Origin: Acidimicrobiaceae bacterium
GTDB taxonomy: Bacteria; Actinomycetota; Acidimicrobiia; Acidimicrobiales; Palsa-688
NCBI GenBank assembly: GCA_003156795.1
Contig: PMHU01000194.1
Coordinates: forward strand, 1-15,797
Length of the DNA: 15,797 nt
Reading direction: 5' to 3'
The first letter of the stretch is position 1; each line of letters starts with the position of its first letter. The position numbers and the translations under genes were made by a program. Below are positions 1 through 7,406 of the stretch, one piece after another. The notes beneath the pieces are model-generated. The model searched no databases. It was not told the origin of the DNA and saw only the letters and a program-made list of their open reading frames with translations.

Positions 1-1568
1 TCGACTGCGGCATCATGTTCCCCGATACGGACATGCCTGGCATCGATCTGGTCCTGCCGGACTTCACTTATCTCCGTGAAAATGCCGACCGGATCGAGGG
101 TTGCATCATCACGCACGGCCACGAGGATCACTGCGGGGGGCTGAGCTTCCTCTTGCGCGAGCTGTCATTCCCCATCTACGGATCCGAGTTGACTCTGGGC
201 CTGGCTCGCAGCCGCATCGAAGAAGCCGGCCTGCTGGGCCGAGCCCAGCTCATTCCGGTTCGCGACGGCGAGCGACGGATGATCGGGCCCTTCGATGTGG
301 AGTTCATTCCCGTCACCCATTCGGTGCCCCACGGCTTCGCCACCGCCTTCCACACCCCCGAGGGCATCATCCTCCATTCCGGCGACTTCAAGATCGACCT
401 GACCCCCGTGGACGGCCGGGCCATGGACCTGGCCCGAATCGGCGCCATCGCAGACGGACCCGGCATCAAGCTCCTCCTCTCGGACTCCACCAATGCCGAG
501 GAGGAAGGTCACTCGTCCAGCGAGAGGGGAGTCGGCCGGGTCCTCGCCACGCTGTTCGCGGCCCACCCCGACAAGCGGGTGATCATGGCTTGCTTTGCCA
601 GCCACATCCATCGCATCCAGCAGATCGCGGACGCCGCCATCGCCAACGGACGCACCGTGGCCACCCTCGGTCGCTCGATGGGCAAGAACGTGGCCCTGGC
701 CCGCTCGATGGGCCTGCTGCGGATTCCCGACGACCGGCTCATCGACATCGAACGCATCGGCGACCTCGACCCGCGCCGCCTGTGCGTCATCTCGACCGGC
801 TCCCAAGGCGAGCCCATGTCCGCCCTCTCCCTGATGGCCTCGGCCGACAACAAGTGGATGTCCGTCGGCGACGGCGACCTGGTGGTGCTGTCATCACATG
901 CCATTCCAGGAAACGAGACCAACGTCGGGAAGGTCATCGACGGGCTGTGCCGCCTCGGAGCCGAGGTGGTCCATTCGGGTCTGGCCGATGTGCACGTCAG
1001 CGGTCACGCCAAGCGCGACGAGCTGCGAACGCTGCTCTCGCTGGCCCGTCCGGAGTGCTTCATCCCGGTGCACGGCGAGTTCCGCCACTTGACCCACCAC
1101 GCCCGGCTGGCCGAGGAGATGGGGGTGGCTCCGGCGCGGGTCCTGCTGGCCGAGGACGGCGACGTGGTCGAGCTCAACGATCGCGGCATCGACTTCGCCG
1201 GGGAAGTACCCGCCGGGTATCTCTACGTGGACGGGATCGTCGGCGACGTCGGTCAGGGAGTGCTGCGCGACAGGCGGGTGCTGGCCGAGGAGGGCGTGGT
1301 CGTGGTCGTGGTCACCGTCGACGCCAAGTCCGGTGAAATCCTGACCGGCCCAGAGATCATCACCCGAGGCTGGGTGTACGCGCCCGAGGCGGAAGAGCTG
1401 CTTGGAGAAGCCCGCCAGGCGGTCCTCGAGGCCCTCGAACAGGCCGCCGATTCTGGGTCGGTGGATTGCGAGGCCCTGCGCCGCCGCGCTCGCAGCGCCC
1501 TCGGAAAGTTCGTCTCGGAGCGCACCAAACGCCGGCCCATGATCGTCCCCATCGTGATGGAGGTCTGA
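1..1568 (+). CDS. rnj: Ribonuclease J (5' end outside window)
   Basis: RNase J is a metallo-beta-lactamase-fold ribonuclease (endo- and 5'-3' exonuclease) acting in mRNA decay and rRNA maturation in the cytoplasm. The reading frame is already open at base 3 (D-C-G-I-M-F-P), so the ATG at 15 is internal and the N-terminal strand region lies upstream. Visible family marks, counted from the Met at 15: the zinc motif H34-G-H36-E-D38-H39, the LHSGDFKID strand, DSTNAE, the beta-CASP segment with HVSGHAKRDEL, and FIPVHGEFRHL. The C-terminal domain ends RRPMIVPIVMEV, as is usual for this family. At least 522 residues are present against roughly 555 for full-length actinobacterial proteins, so only a few dozen residues are missing. 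ftsK starts 34 nt downstream on the same strand. The identification is firm. Confidence 0.96.
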   Translation, partial: DCGIMFPDTDMPGIDLVLPDFTYLRENADRIEGCIITHGHEDHCGGLSFLLRELSFPIYGSELTLGLARSRIEEAGLLGRAQLIPVRDGERRMIGPFDVEFIPVTHSVPHGFATAFHTPEGIILHSGDFKIDLTPVDGRAMDLARIGAIADGPGIKLLLSDSTNAEEEGHSSSERGVGRVLATLFAAHPDKRVIMACFASHIHRIQQIADAAIANGRTVATLGRSMGKNVALARSMGLLRIPDDRLIDIERIGDLDPRRLCVISTGSQGEPMSALSLMASADNKWMSVGDGDLVVLSSHAIPGNETNVGKVIDGLCRLGAEVVHSGLADVHVSGHAKRDELRTLLSLARPECFIPVHGEFRHLTHHARLAEEMGVAPARVLLAEDGDVVELNDRGIDFAGEVPAGYLYVDGIVGDVGQGVLRDRRVLAEEGVVVVVVTVDAKSGEILTGPEIITRGWVYAPEAEELLGEARQAVLEALEQAADSGSVDCEALRRRARSALGKFVSERTKRRPMIVPIVMEV

Positions 1569-1602
1569 GGGAGCTCCGGTCGGGATTGGTCCTGGTACGC
1601 GA

Positions 1603-1647
1603 GTGACTGCTGTTACTCTCGTTGACGCTGTGACTACTGTGACTCGC
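1603..1647 (+). repeat. Five degenerate 9-bp tandem units at the ftsK start
   Basis: The first 45 bases of the ftsK frame are five 9-base units that read V-T-A, V-T-L, V-D-A, V-T-T and V-T-R, so the protein starts with a Val-Thr-x tripeptide repeat. Three units begin with GTG (1603, 1630, 1639), giving three in-frame candidate start codons. No Shine-Dalgarno sequence singles one out. Confidence 0.6.
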
Positions 1648-4206
1648 CGTCGGCCTGCGAAGGCTCGGGCTACCCAAGGGCGCGGTTCGCGCTCGCAGCC
1701 CGCTCGCAAGCGCTCGCAAATGTCCAACCGTCGTTCGGTCGGACGGGGCCGTAGCGCCCCGGCCCGTTCGCCGGGTCGAATGGCGCGCCAGGGCATGTCG
1801 CGCCTGCTCGGAGGCCAAGCCGACGACGTCTGGGGTCTGGTTTTCCTCGTCCTGGCCGTTCTGGGCGCGTTCGGGATATACAGCCACCTGGCCGGTCCCG
1901 CGGGTAGAGGCTTGGACCGTGGCGCAGCCGACGTTCTCGGGTGGGCTCGGTTCCTGGTTCCGCCGGCGGTGGCCTTCCTCGGCTGGACCCTGCTTCGAGG
2001 GTCGCACCACCCGGCCCGTCCCAGCTCTCTGGGCTCGCGCCCGTCAGTTGGCTCCCGGGCCACGGCGGCGCCGACCAGGTCGGTGGCAGCCGACGAGCGA
2101 GCGGCGCGACCACCGGCCCGGGTGGCCATCGGGGCCACGGTGCTGCTCGTGGCCGCCGCCGGCGTCATCGACGAGCTCAACGGGCCGTCGCACTGGCACG
2201 GGGCGGTCAGCAAGTTGCGCGGCGCGGGCGGGCTGGTAGGGGCGGGAATCGGTGGCACGCTGCGGGCCGGGGTCGGCCCGTGGGGAGCCGCGCTAGTCCT
2301 CGTGGCCCTGCTGGCCATCTCGCTCCTCATCGTCACCGCAATCCCCGCCCGAGAGGTGGCTTACCGCGCCGCCTCCGGCGCGGCCGGCCTGGGGCGGATC
2401 GTCCGACTCGCTAGCCAGCAGGTGGCCGGACTCGCCGACAGGGTCGACAGGCGACGAGCCCTGTCCCGCCATCCTTCGTCGCACGGCGGGTCCAAGCCCA
2501 CGCTCTATGACGGCGACGCAGAGGAAGCTGCGGCGAAGCGGCCCAGGAAGGGTCGCAAGGCGCCCGCGGAAGATAGCGCCGCCACCGTCGAGGGGGGGCC
2601 GGGAGCCTCAGCCGAAGGGTTCGGCGGTGACGGCTCGAGAGGCGATCCAGCCGACGTGTCCATCCAGGTCCCTCCGGTCGAAGCTACGGCCGACGCCGAA
2701 CAGCTTTCGATCTCCCTGGGACCCGCGGCTGAGGCCGGGACCTGGCGCTTGCCGCCGGTCGCTTTGCTGAAGCGGACCAAGGCCGCCGAAATCGACCGGC
2801 GCCAGGTGGAAGCCCTGGGCCACACCCTGGAAGACGCCCTGTCCGGTCACGGGGTGGAAACGCGGTTGGTGGGCATGACAGTCGGCCCGACCGTTACCCG
2901 TTACGAGCTCGAGCTCGGCCCGGGCGTGAAAGTGGCCAAGGTGACCAACCTCCAGCGCGACATCGCCTACGCCATGGCGGCGGCCGACGTGCGCATCCTC
3001 GCTCCGATCCCGGGGCGGTCCGCCATCGGTGTCGAAGTCCCCAACCAGAACCGCCAGCTGGTCGCCGTGGGCGACATCCTGAGCTCTGCCGAAGCCCACG
3101 CGGCCACCCACCCCCTCGAAGTGGCTCTGGGGCGCGACATCGCCGGGCGTCCGGTGCTCGAGAACCTGGCCACCATGCCCCACATCCTTATTGCCGGGGC
3201 CACCGGGGCCGGGAAGTCGTCGTGCATCAATTCCCTGATCACGTCGATCCTGCTGAGGGCCACTCCCGATCAGGTCCGCCTGATCCTGGTCGACCCCAAG
3301 CGCGTCGAGCTGGGCCAGTACAACGGGCTGCCGCACCTGCTGACCGGCGTGGTCACCAACCCGAAGAAGGCGGCCAACGCCCTGTCGTGGGCCGTGCACG
3401 AGATGGAGCGACGCTACGACCTTCTCGCCGAAGTCGGCGTCAGGGACATCACCGGCTATAACGCCGCCTACGACCGGGGCGACTTGCAGGCCCCACCGGC
3501 ATTGGGGGAGACGCCCCGGACCTACGATCGGCTGCCGTTCATTCTCGTGGTCGTGGACGAGCTCAACGACTTGATGATGGTCGCCGCCCGCGACGTCGAG
3601 GAGTCGATCTGCCGCATCGCCCAGATGGCTCGCGCCGTGGGCATCCACCTGGTCATAGCGACCCAGCGACCGTCGGTCGACGTGATCACCGGCGTGATCA
3701 AGGCCAACGTGCCTTCCCGGCTGGCGTTCGCGGTGTCGTCACTCGCCGATAGTCGGGTCATCCTCGACCAGCCGGGAGCGGAGCGGCTGATCGGCAAGGG
3801 CGACATGCTGCTCCTGACGGCCTCGTCGAGCGTGGCTCGCCGGATCCAGGGCGCGTGGGTTGGCGAGGACGAGGTGCGCAAGGTGGTCGGCCACTGGCGG
3901 CGCCAGTCGGCTCCTCGCTACGTCGAAGGGGTGGAAGGCAGCGATGACGGCTCGGGCGGATCGGCGTTCGGTGGCGAAGACGGTGACGACGACCTGCTCG
4001 ACCAAGCCCGCGAGCTGGTGGTCCGGTCGCAGCTCGGATCGACGTCGATGTTGCAGCGCAAGCTTCGGGTCGGTTTCGCCCGGGCCGGCCGGCTCATGGA
4101 CCTGCTCGAGGAGAGGGGCGTCGTCGGCCCTTCGGAGGGCTCCAAGGCCCGGACCGTGCTTCTCACGATCGAGGAACTCGAAAACCATCACGAATCCGGT
4201 GAGTAG
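1603..4206 (+). CDS. ftsK: FtsK/SpoIIIE-type DNA translocase
   Basis: This is a membrane-anchored, ATP-driven double-stranded DNA pump that clears and resolves chromosome termini at the division septum. The 867-residue frame has a basic N-terminal tail (1-70), about four membrane segments (77-94, 111-131, 172-189, 226-246), an acidic/Gly-rich linker (about 285-365), and the alpha/beta motor. Walker A is G532-ATGAGK-S539. Walker B is ILVVVD652-E653, followed by the family's ATQRPSVDVITG and ANVPSRLAF strings. The C-terminal gamma winged helix (about 800-855, with MLQRKLRVGFARAGRLMDLLEERGVVGP split across it) normally reads KOPS sites. Residue 655 is Asn where DELADL is usual. The start is uncertain: GTG 1603, 1630 or 1639, or ATG 1720; none has a clear ribosome binding site. 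Placement after rnj and before thrB suggests cotranscription. Confidence 0.95.
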   Translation: MTAVTLVDAVTTVTRRRPAKARATQGRGSRSQPARKRSQMSNRRSVGRGRSAPARSPGRMARQGMSRLLGGQADDVWGLVFLVLAVLGAFGIYSHLAGPAGRGLDRGAADVLGWARFLVPPAVAFLGWTLLRGSHHPARPSSLGSRPSVGSRATAAPTRSVAADERAARPPARVAIGATVLLVAAAGVIDELNGPSHWHGAVSKLRGAGGLVGAGIGGTLRAGVGPWGAALVLVALLAISLLIVTAIPAREVAYRAASGAAGLGRIVRLASQQVAGLADRVDRRRALSRHPSSHGGSKPTLYDGDAEEAAAKRPRKGRKAPAEDSAATVEGGPGASAEGFGGDGSRGDPADVSIQVPPVEATADAEQLSISLGPAAEAGTWRLPPVALLKRTKAAEIDRRQVEALGHTLEDALSGHGVETRLVGMTVGPTVTRYELELGPGVKVAKVTNLQRDIAYAMAAADVRILAPIPGRSAIGVEVPNQNRQLVAVGDILSSAEAHAATHPLEVALGRDIAGRPVLENLATMPHILIAGATGAGKSSCINSLITSILLRATPDQVRLILVDPKRVELGQYNGLPHLLTGVVTNPKKAANALSWAVHEMERRYDLLAEVGVRDITGYNAAYDRGDLQAPPALGETPRTYDRLPFILVVVDELNDLMMVAARDVEESICRIAQMARAVGIHLVIATQRPSVDVITGVIKANVPSRLAFAVSSLADSRVILDQPGAERLIGKGDMLLLTASSSVARRIQGAWVGEDEVRKVVGHWRRQSAPRYVEGVEGSDDGSGGSAFGGEDGDDDLLDQARELVVRSQLGSTSMLQRKLRVGFARAGRLMDLLEERGVVGPSEGSKARTVLLTIEELENHHESGE

Positions 4207-4232
4207 CCCCGCGGCGCTACCGTCTCAGGTTC

Positions 4233-5093
4233 GTGCGAGCCCGCGTCCCCGCCTCTGCAGCGAACCTCGGTCCAGGGTTTGACGCGCTCGCTGTCGCGCT
4301 CACTTGTTACGTAGAGGTCTCGGTCGAGCCGGCCCCGAGGCTCGAAGTGCGCACGATCGGGCAGGGCTCCGACCTGCCCGCCGACGCCGACCACTTGGCC
4401 GTTCGGGTCGCCGTCGGGATCACCGGCCACGATCGAATATGTGTGACCGTCGAGTCCGACATCCCGGTCGGGCGCGGCCTCGGGTCTTCGGCCGCTTTGG
4501 CGGTTGCGGCCGCGGCCGCGGCCGGCGCCGCGGATCCGTTCTCGTACGGCGTTGCTCTCGACGGGCATCCCGAGAACGCGGCAGCCTCCTGCTTCGGTGG
4601 CCTGATCGTGGCCGCGACCGTCGACGAACAACCGGTCTGGCGCCGATTGGCTCTCGACCCGAGCCTTCGCTTCGTCGTGGTGATACCCGACGCAGTGCTC
4701 CCCACTTCGGCGGCCCGGGCCGCTCTGCCCAAGCGGGTTTCCCACGACGATGCCGTGTTCAACGTCGGTCGTACCGGACTGCTGATCGCAGGGTTGGGCG
4801 ACGCCAGTCAACTGATCGCAGAAGCGGGGGAGGACCGCCTGCACCAGCGCCAGCGCTCGTCGCTCTTCCCCCAAGCCGATGGGCTCCTCGCCGGCCTTCG
4901 GGGCGCCGGGGCGCTCGTGTCGTGCTGGTCGGGGGCGGGTCCCAGTCTCCTTGGCGTGGTTCGAGCGGAGGGGTCGGAGGCCCTGGCCGACAGCGCCCGG
5001 GCTCTCATGCAGCGCCAGGGGGTGGGGGGCCACGTCCGGCTCTTGGACGCCGATCTGGGGGGTATCACCCTTCTCCCCGCTCAGGATAAGTAG
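4233..5093 (+). CDS. thrB: Homoserine kinase
   Basis: This GHMP-family kinase phosphorylates L-homoserine to O-phospho-L-homoserine, the penultimate step of threonine synthesis, in the cytosol. The 286-residue protein opens with the hallmark P6-ASAANLGPGF-D17. The GHMP ATP loop P78-VGRGLGSSAA follows, then GHPENAAASCFGG (111-123) at the substrate/ATP region, and a C-terminal GHMP domain with SWSGAGPSLLG. The start is GTG 4233, because the family motif begins five codons later; only a weak CAGG lies upstream. It begins 26 nt after the ftsK stop and is followed 38 nt later by a zinc-ribbon gene. The usual partners hom and thrC are not next to it. An alanine-rich stretch (about 88-100) comes from GCGGCC repeats. 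Other GHMP kinases such as IspE are less likely given the N-terminal motif. Confidence 0.93.
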   Translation: MRARVPASAANLGPGFDALAVALTCYVEVSVEPAPRLEVRTIGQGSDLPADADHLAVRVAVGITGHDRICVTVESDIPVGRGLGSSAALAVAAAAAAGAADPFSYGVALDGHPENAAASCFGGLIVAATVDEQPVWRRLALDPSLRFVVVIPDAVLPTSAARAALPKRVSHDDAVFNVGRTGLLIAGLGDASQLIAEAGEDRLHQRQRSSLFPQADGLLAGLRGAGALVSCWSGAGPSLLGVVRAEGSEALADSARALMQRQGVGGHVRLLDADLGGITLLPAQDK

Positions 5094-5118
5094 TTTGTGC
5101 AGGTCCCATCGGAGACCC

Positions 5119-5124
5119 AGGAGG
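5119..5124 (+). promoter_or_regulatory. Strong Shine-Dalgarno AGGAGG
   Basis: A full AGGAGG lies 7 nt before the GTG at 5132 and fixes that start. It is the best ribosome binding site I see on the plus strand and suggests the small protein is made in quantity. Confidence 0.85.
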
Positions 5125-5131
5125 ACCAGTT

Positions 5132-5284
5132 GTGGCTACCTACGAGGGCTATTGCGTCAAGTGCAAGGAAAAGCGGACATTCGAAGGCCATGAAGTGACT
5201 TTGGCCAACGGGCGGCCCGCGGCCCAAGGTACGTGCCCGGTTTGCGGCACCAAGATGAACCGGATGCTCGGCTCGAAGAAGTAG
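5132..5284 (+). CDS. Small zinc-ribbon protein, DUF5679-like
   Basis: A 50-residue protein starts at GTG 5132 and reads M-A-T-Y-E-G-Y-C-V-K-C-K, ending NRMLGSKK. Two CxxC pairs (C8/C11 in YCVKC and C35/C38 in CPVCG), separated by a short beta-hairpin-like stretch, predict one zinc ribbon. The length and the YCVKCK...CPVCGTKM pattern match the small DUF5679 family common in actinomycetes, whose role I do not know. The protein is basic at its end and has no membrane segment, so a nucleic-acid or ribosome association is possible but unproven. It follows thrB on the same strand and is followed by a long inverted repeat that could end the transcript. Confidence 0.85.
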   Translation: MATYEGYCVKCKEKRTFEGHEVTLANGRPAAQGTCPVCGTKMNRMLGSKK

Positions 5285-5300
5285 CCCGCTGAGGCCACCG

Positions 5301-5395
5301 CACCCATCCGGTCGAAGCCACGGGTGGTTTGTGTTCAGTAGCGCGGGTTCCGACCGGCGCTACCGAACACAATCGGCCGTGGAGACCGTTCGGTG
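5301..5395. repeat. Long imperfect inverted repeat between zinc-ribbon gene and rimO
   Basis: The core arms are 5329-5344 (TTGTGTTCAGTAGCGC) and 5357-5372 (GCGCTACCGAACACAA): 16 bp with one A/C mismatch around a 12-base loop. Pairing resumes outward after small internal loops: CCACGG 5318-5323 with CCGTGG 5377-5382, CGGTC 5309-5313 with GACCG 5384-5388, and CACC 5301-5304 with GGTG 5392-5395. There is no T-run after it, so it is not a textbook intrinsic terminator. It could end the upstream transcript, be a structured RNA, or be a small palindromic repeat element. Confidence 0.75.
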
Positions 5396-5435
5396 TCTCC
5401 GAGGTCGCCTTCGGTGAACCTGAGCTCGGGACCAT

Positions 5436-5441
5436 TAGGCT
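5436..5441 (+). promoter_or_regulatory. Candidate -10 box of a leaderless rimO promoter
   Basis: TAGGCT fits the actinobacterial -10 pattern TANNNT and ends 7 nt before the rimO ATG, which would place transcription initiation on the start codon itself. No Shine-Dalgarno sequence precedes this ATG, in line with a leaderless mRNA. A -35 element is not evident. Confidence 0.45.
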
Positions 5442-5448
5442 GGCCCGA

Positions 5449-6705
5449 ATGCAGTACTGGCTGGAGACCCTCGGCTGCCCGAAGAACCAGGTCGATTCTG
5501 ACAAGCTGGCGGGCCGCCTGGAAGCTGAGGGCTATCGGGTCGCGGCCGGACCCGGATCTGCGGATCTCGTGGTCGTCAACACCTGCGCGTTCGTCGAGGC
5601 CGCCCGGCAGGAGTCGATCGATGCCGTGCTCCAAATGGCCGACAGCCGGCGGGCCGGAGCCAGGATCGTCGTCACGGGATGCATGGCCGAGCGATACGGC
5701 GCCGAACTGGCCGACGCCTTGCCTGAAGTCGACCTCGTGGCCGGCTTCGGCGTTCCGGTCACCCTCAGCCGAAAGGAGATAGGAGCCGGCGGCCCGGTGC
5801 CGTCGTTCGACCTTCTCAACCTGCCCCGACCGCCGTCTCGCGCCCCGTGGGCGTACGTCAAAGTGGCGGAGGGCTGCGACCGAAAGTGCGGCTTCTGCGC
5901 CATCCCGTCGTTCCGCGGGCTTCAGCGCTCCCGGACCATCGACGACATCCTGGCCGAGGTCGACGGGCTCGAAGTGGAGGAGGTCGTACTGGTCGCCCAG
6001 GACCTGGCCTCATACGGGCGGGACCTGGGTCAGAAGGCGATCGAACCCTTGGTCCGGGCGGTTGCGGGCCGCGTGTCGCGGGTCCGGCTTCTCTATTTGT
6101 ATCCATCTGAGCTCACCGACGGTCTCATAGACGTCATGGGTGAGACCGGGTGCCCCTATTTCGACCTGTCTCTCCAGCACGTGTCGCGCCCCCACTTACG
6201 CCGGATGCGCCGCTGGGGCGACGGTGACCGCTTTCTCGCCCGCATAGAGCGAATCAGATCAGTTCACCCCGATGCCGCGCTGCGCTCGTCGTTCATCGTC
6301 GGCTATCCAGGTGAGACGGAGGAAGATCACGATCATCTGCTGGCCTTCCTCGAGCAAGCGGAGCTCGACTGGGCCGGATTCTTTCCTTTTTCCCCTGAGG
6401 AAGGGACGTACGCCCTCACGCTTGCCGACCCGGTCGCTCCCGACCTCGCCGCTGAGCGCCTGGTCGAGTGCTCGGAAGTGCAGGACGTGGTGACGGCCGC
6501 CCGCCGGTTGGCCGTGGTGGGCCAAGAGACAAGGGTACTGGTCGACGGGCCCGGGGTCGGGCGAAGCCACCGAGAGGCGCCCGAGATCGACGGGATCATC
6601 CGCCTCGGCCCCGAAGCCGCTCCAGGGTCTTGGGTCGACGTGATGGTGACCGGCGCCGAAGGACCTGACTTGGAAGCCGAGTTGATCGTCGCGGGGGTGT
6701 CGTAG
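5449..6705 (+). CDS. rimO: Ribosomal protein uS12 (RpsL) methylthiotransferase
   Basis: RimO is a radical-SAM enzyme that adds a methylthio group to the conserved aspartate of ribosomal protein S12, using two 4Fe-4S clusters. The 418-residue protein starts at ATG 5449 with QYWLETLGCPKNQVDSD, the family's N-terminal signature. Cluster-binding cysteines of the UPF0004 domain are C10, C46 and C78. The radical-SAM motif is C143-x3-C147-x2-C150 (EGCDRKCGFC). FRGLQRSR, QDLASYGRDLG and FIVGYPGET separate RimO from its tRNA-modifying relative MiaB. The C-terminal 55 or so residues correspond to the TRAM domain. The frame stays open upstream to a GTG at 5329, but that extension is translated inverted repeat and has no family similarity. 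pgsA begins at the very next base after the stop. Confidence 0.96.
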   Translation: MQYWLETLGCPKNQVDSDKLAGRLEAEGYRVAAGPGSADLVVVNTCAFVEAARQESIDAVLQMADSRRAGARIVVTGCMAERYGAELADALPEVDLVAGFGVPVTLSRKEIGAGGPVPSFDLLNLPRPPSRAPWAYVKVAEGCDRKCGFCAIPSFRGLQRSRTIDDILAEVDGLEVEEVVLVAQDLASYGRDLGQKAIEPLVRAVAGRVSRVRLLYLYPSELTDGLIDVMGETGCPYFDLSLQHVSRPHLRRMRRWGDGDRFLARIERIRSVHPDAALRSSFIVGYPGETEEDHDHLLAFLEQAELDWAGFFPFSPEEGTYALTLADPVAPDLAAERLVECSEVQDVVTAARRLAVVGQETRVLVDGPGVGRSHREAPEIDGIIRLGPEAAPGSWVDVMVTGAEGPDLEAELIVAGVS

Positions 6706-7302
6706 ATGGCTGCCAAAGTCGCTGGAAAATTCGAATCCTCCGCGTTGGCCACGCCGGCGAACGCCATCACCGCGGTGCGGCTGATGGCCACGGTGCCCGT
6801 GCTGCTTCTCATCGTCAACCTCAAGATCTCCTGGGTGCCGGCGATCGTGTGGGCCGCCGTGGCGAGCACCGACTTTCTCGACGGATGGGTCGCCAGGAGG
6901 CAAGGCGCGACCACGTCGGGCGCGTTCCTCGACCCTCTTGCCGACAAGGTTCTGGTGCTCGGTGCCCTGGCGTCGCTGGCCTCCATCGGGCTCATTTCGT
7001 GGTGGCCGGTCGTCCTCCTGGCCGGCCGGGAAGTGACGATCAGCGTCTACCGGTCCGCAGTCGCCCGTCACGGCATCTCAGTACCGGCCCGTCCGCTGGC
7101 GAAGCTCAAGACGGCGTCCCAGGACCTGGCCGTCGGTCTGATCCTCATGCCCCCGACGGGCTTGTACCACCCGTGGCTGGGTCAGTCGCTCCTTTGGGTG
7201 TCCGTCGGGCTGGCCTTGGTCAGCGGGGCCCAGTACCTCCTCGACAGCCGGCGCTCGGCCGTTTCCTTGCCGGTCGCGGCTCCCGGTCGCACCGCCGCGT
7301 AG
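6706..7302 (+). CDS. pgsA: CDP-diacylglycerol--glycerol-3-phosphate phosphatidyltransferase
   Basis: This integral membrane enzyme joins CDP-diacylglycerol to glycerol 3-phosphate to give phosphatidylglycerol phosphate, a step towards anionic phospholipids and cardiolipin. The 198-residue protein opens its fold with TPANAITAVRL (16-26), the usual first amphipathic helix. It then shows the CDP-alcohol phosphotransferase motif: D56, D59-G60, A63-R64, G72, D76, D80. Several hydrophobic segments follow (about 84-102, 105-115, 130-150, 155-175). The R64-to-G72 gap holds seven residues where eight is the usual count. The ATG directly follows the rimO stop codon, so translation is probably coupled. 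rimO-pgsA-cinA is the standard actinobacterial order, which supports PgsA over other CDP-alcohol transferases. The tail (about 180-198) is not conserved-looking. Confidence 0.9.
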   Translation: MAAKVAGKFESSALATPANAITAVRLMATVPVLLLIVNLKISWVPAIVWAAVASTDFLDGWVARRQGATTSGAFLDPLADKVLVLGALASLASIGLISWWPVVLLAGREVTISVYRSAVARHGISVPARPLAKLKTASQDLAVGLILMPPTGLYHPWLGQSLLWVSVGLALVSGAQYLLDSRRSAVSLPVAAPGRTAA

Positions 7303-7401
7303 AGCCCGAACCGAAACTACCGGCGCGGCCCCGACTTGTTTACCCCTATCGAAACTGAAGGTTCGGCCTTCGGCCGCCCAAGTAGTTTCGGCGAGGGCTC
7401 T
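7301..7401. repeat. Inverted repeat with 20-nt arms between pgsA and cinA
   Basis: The arm at 7301-7320 (AGAGCCC, three bases, CCGAAACTAC) and the arm at 7382-7401 (GTAGTTTCGG, three bases, GGGCTCT) are complementary at 17 of 20 positions and frame 61 bases. Inside is a smaller perfect hairpin, GAAGG-TTCGG-CCTTC, at about 7357-7371, and a further direct copy of CGAAACT at 7350. The left arm begins in the pgsA stop codon. The right arm contains the GAGGG (7393-7397) that is the only plausible cinA ribosome binding site, so folding of a read-through RNA would hide it. There is no T-tract. A terminator, a riboregulator and a miniature repeat element are all possible. Confidence 0.75.
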
Positions 7402-7406
7402 TAGGA

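Noticed and set aside
894..2336. A 480-codon open frame on the minus strand across rnj and ftsK
   Set aside because: It is the antisense shadow of two certain genes; the translation is Arg/Pro/Ala-rich with no recognisable domain. Similar long antisense frames at 2608-3648, 9186-10172 and 10500-11522 were rejected for the same reason.
4500..4535. GCGGCC repeats as a regulatory or mobile repeat
   Set aside because: They encode the alanine-rich helix after the GHMP motif of ThrB and need no other explanation.
5329..5448. N-terminal extension of RimO from GTG 5329
   Set aside because: The extra 40 codons lie in the inverted repeat and do not resemble RimO; the family starts at M-Q-Y-W-L-E-T-L-G-C.
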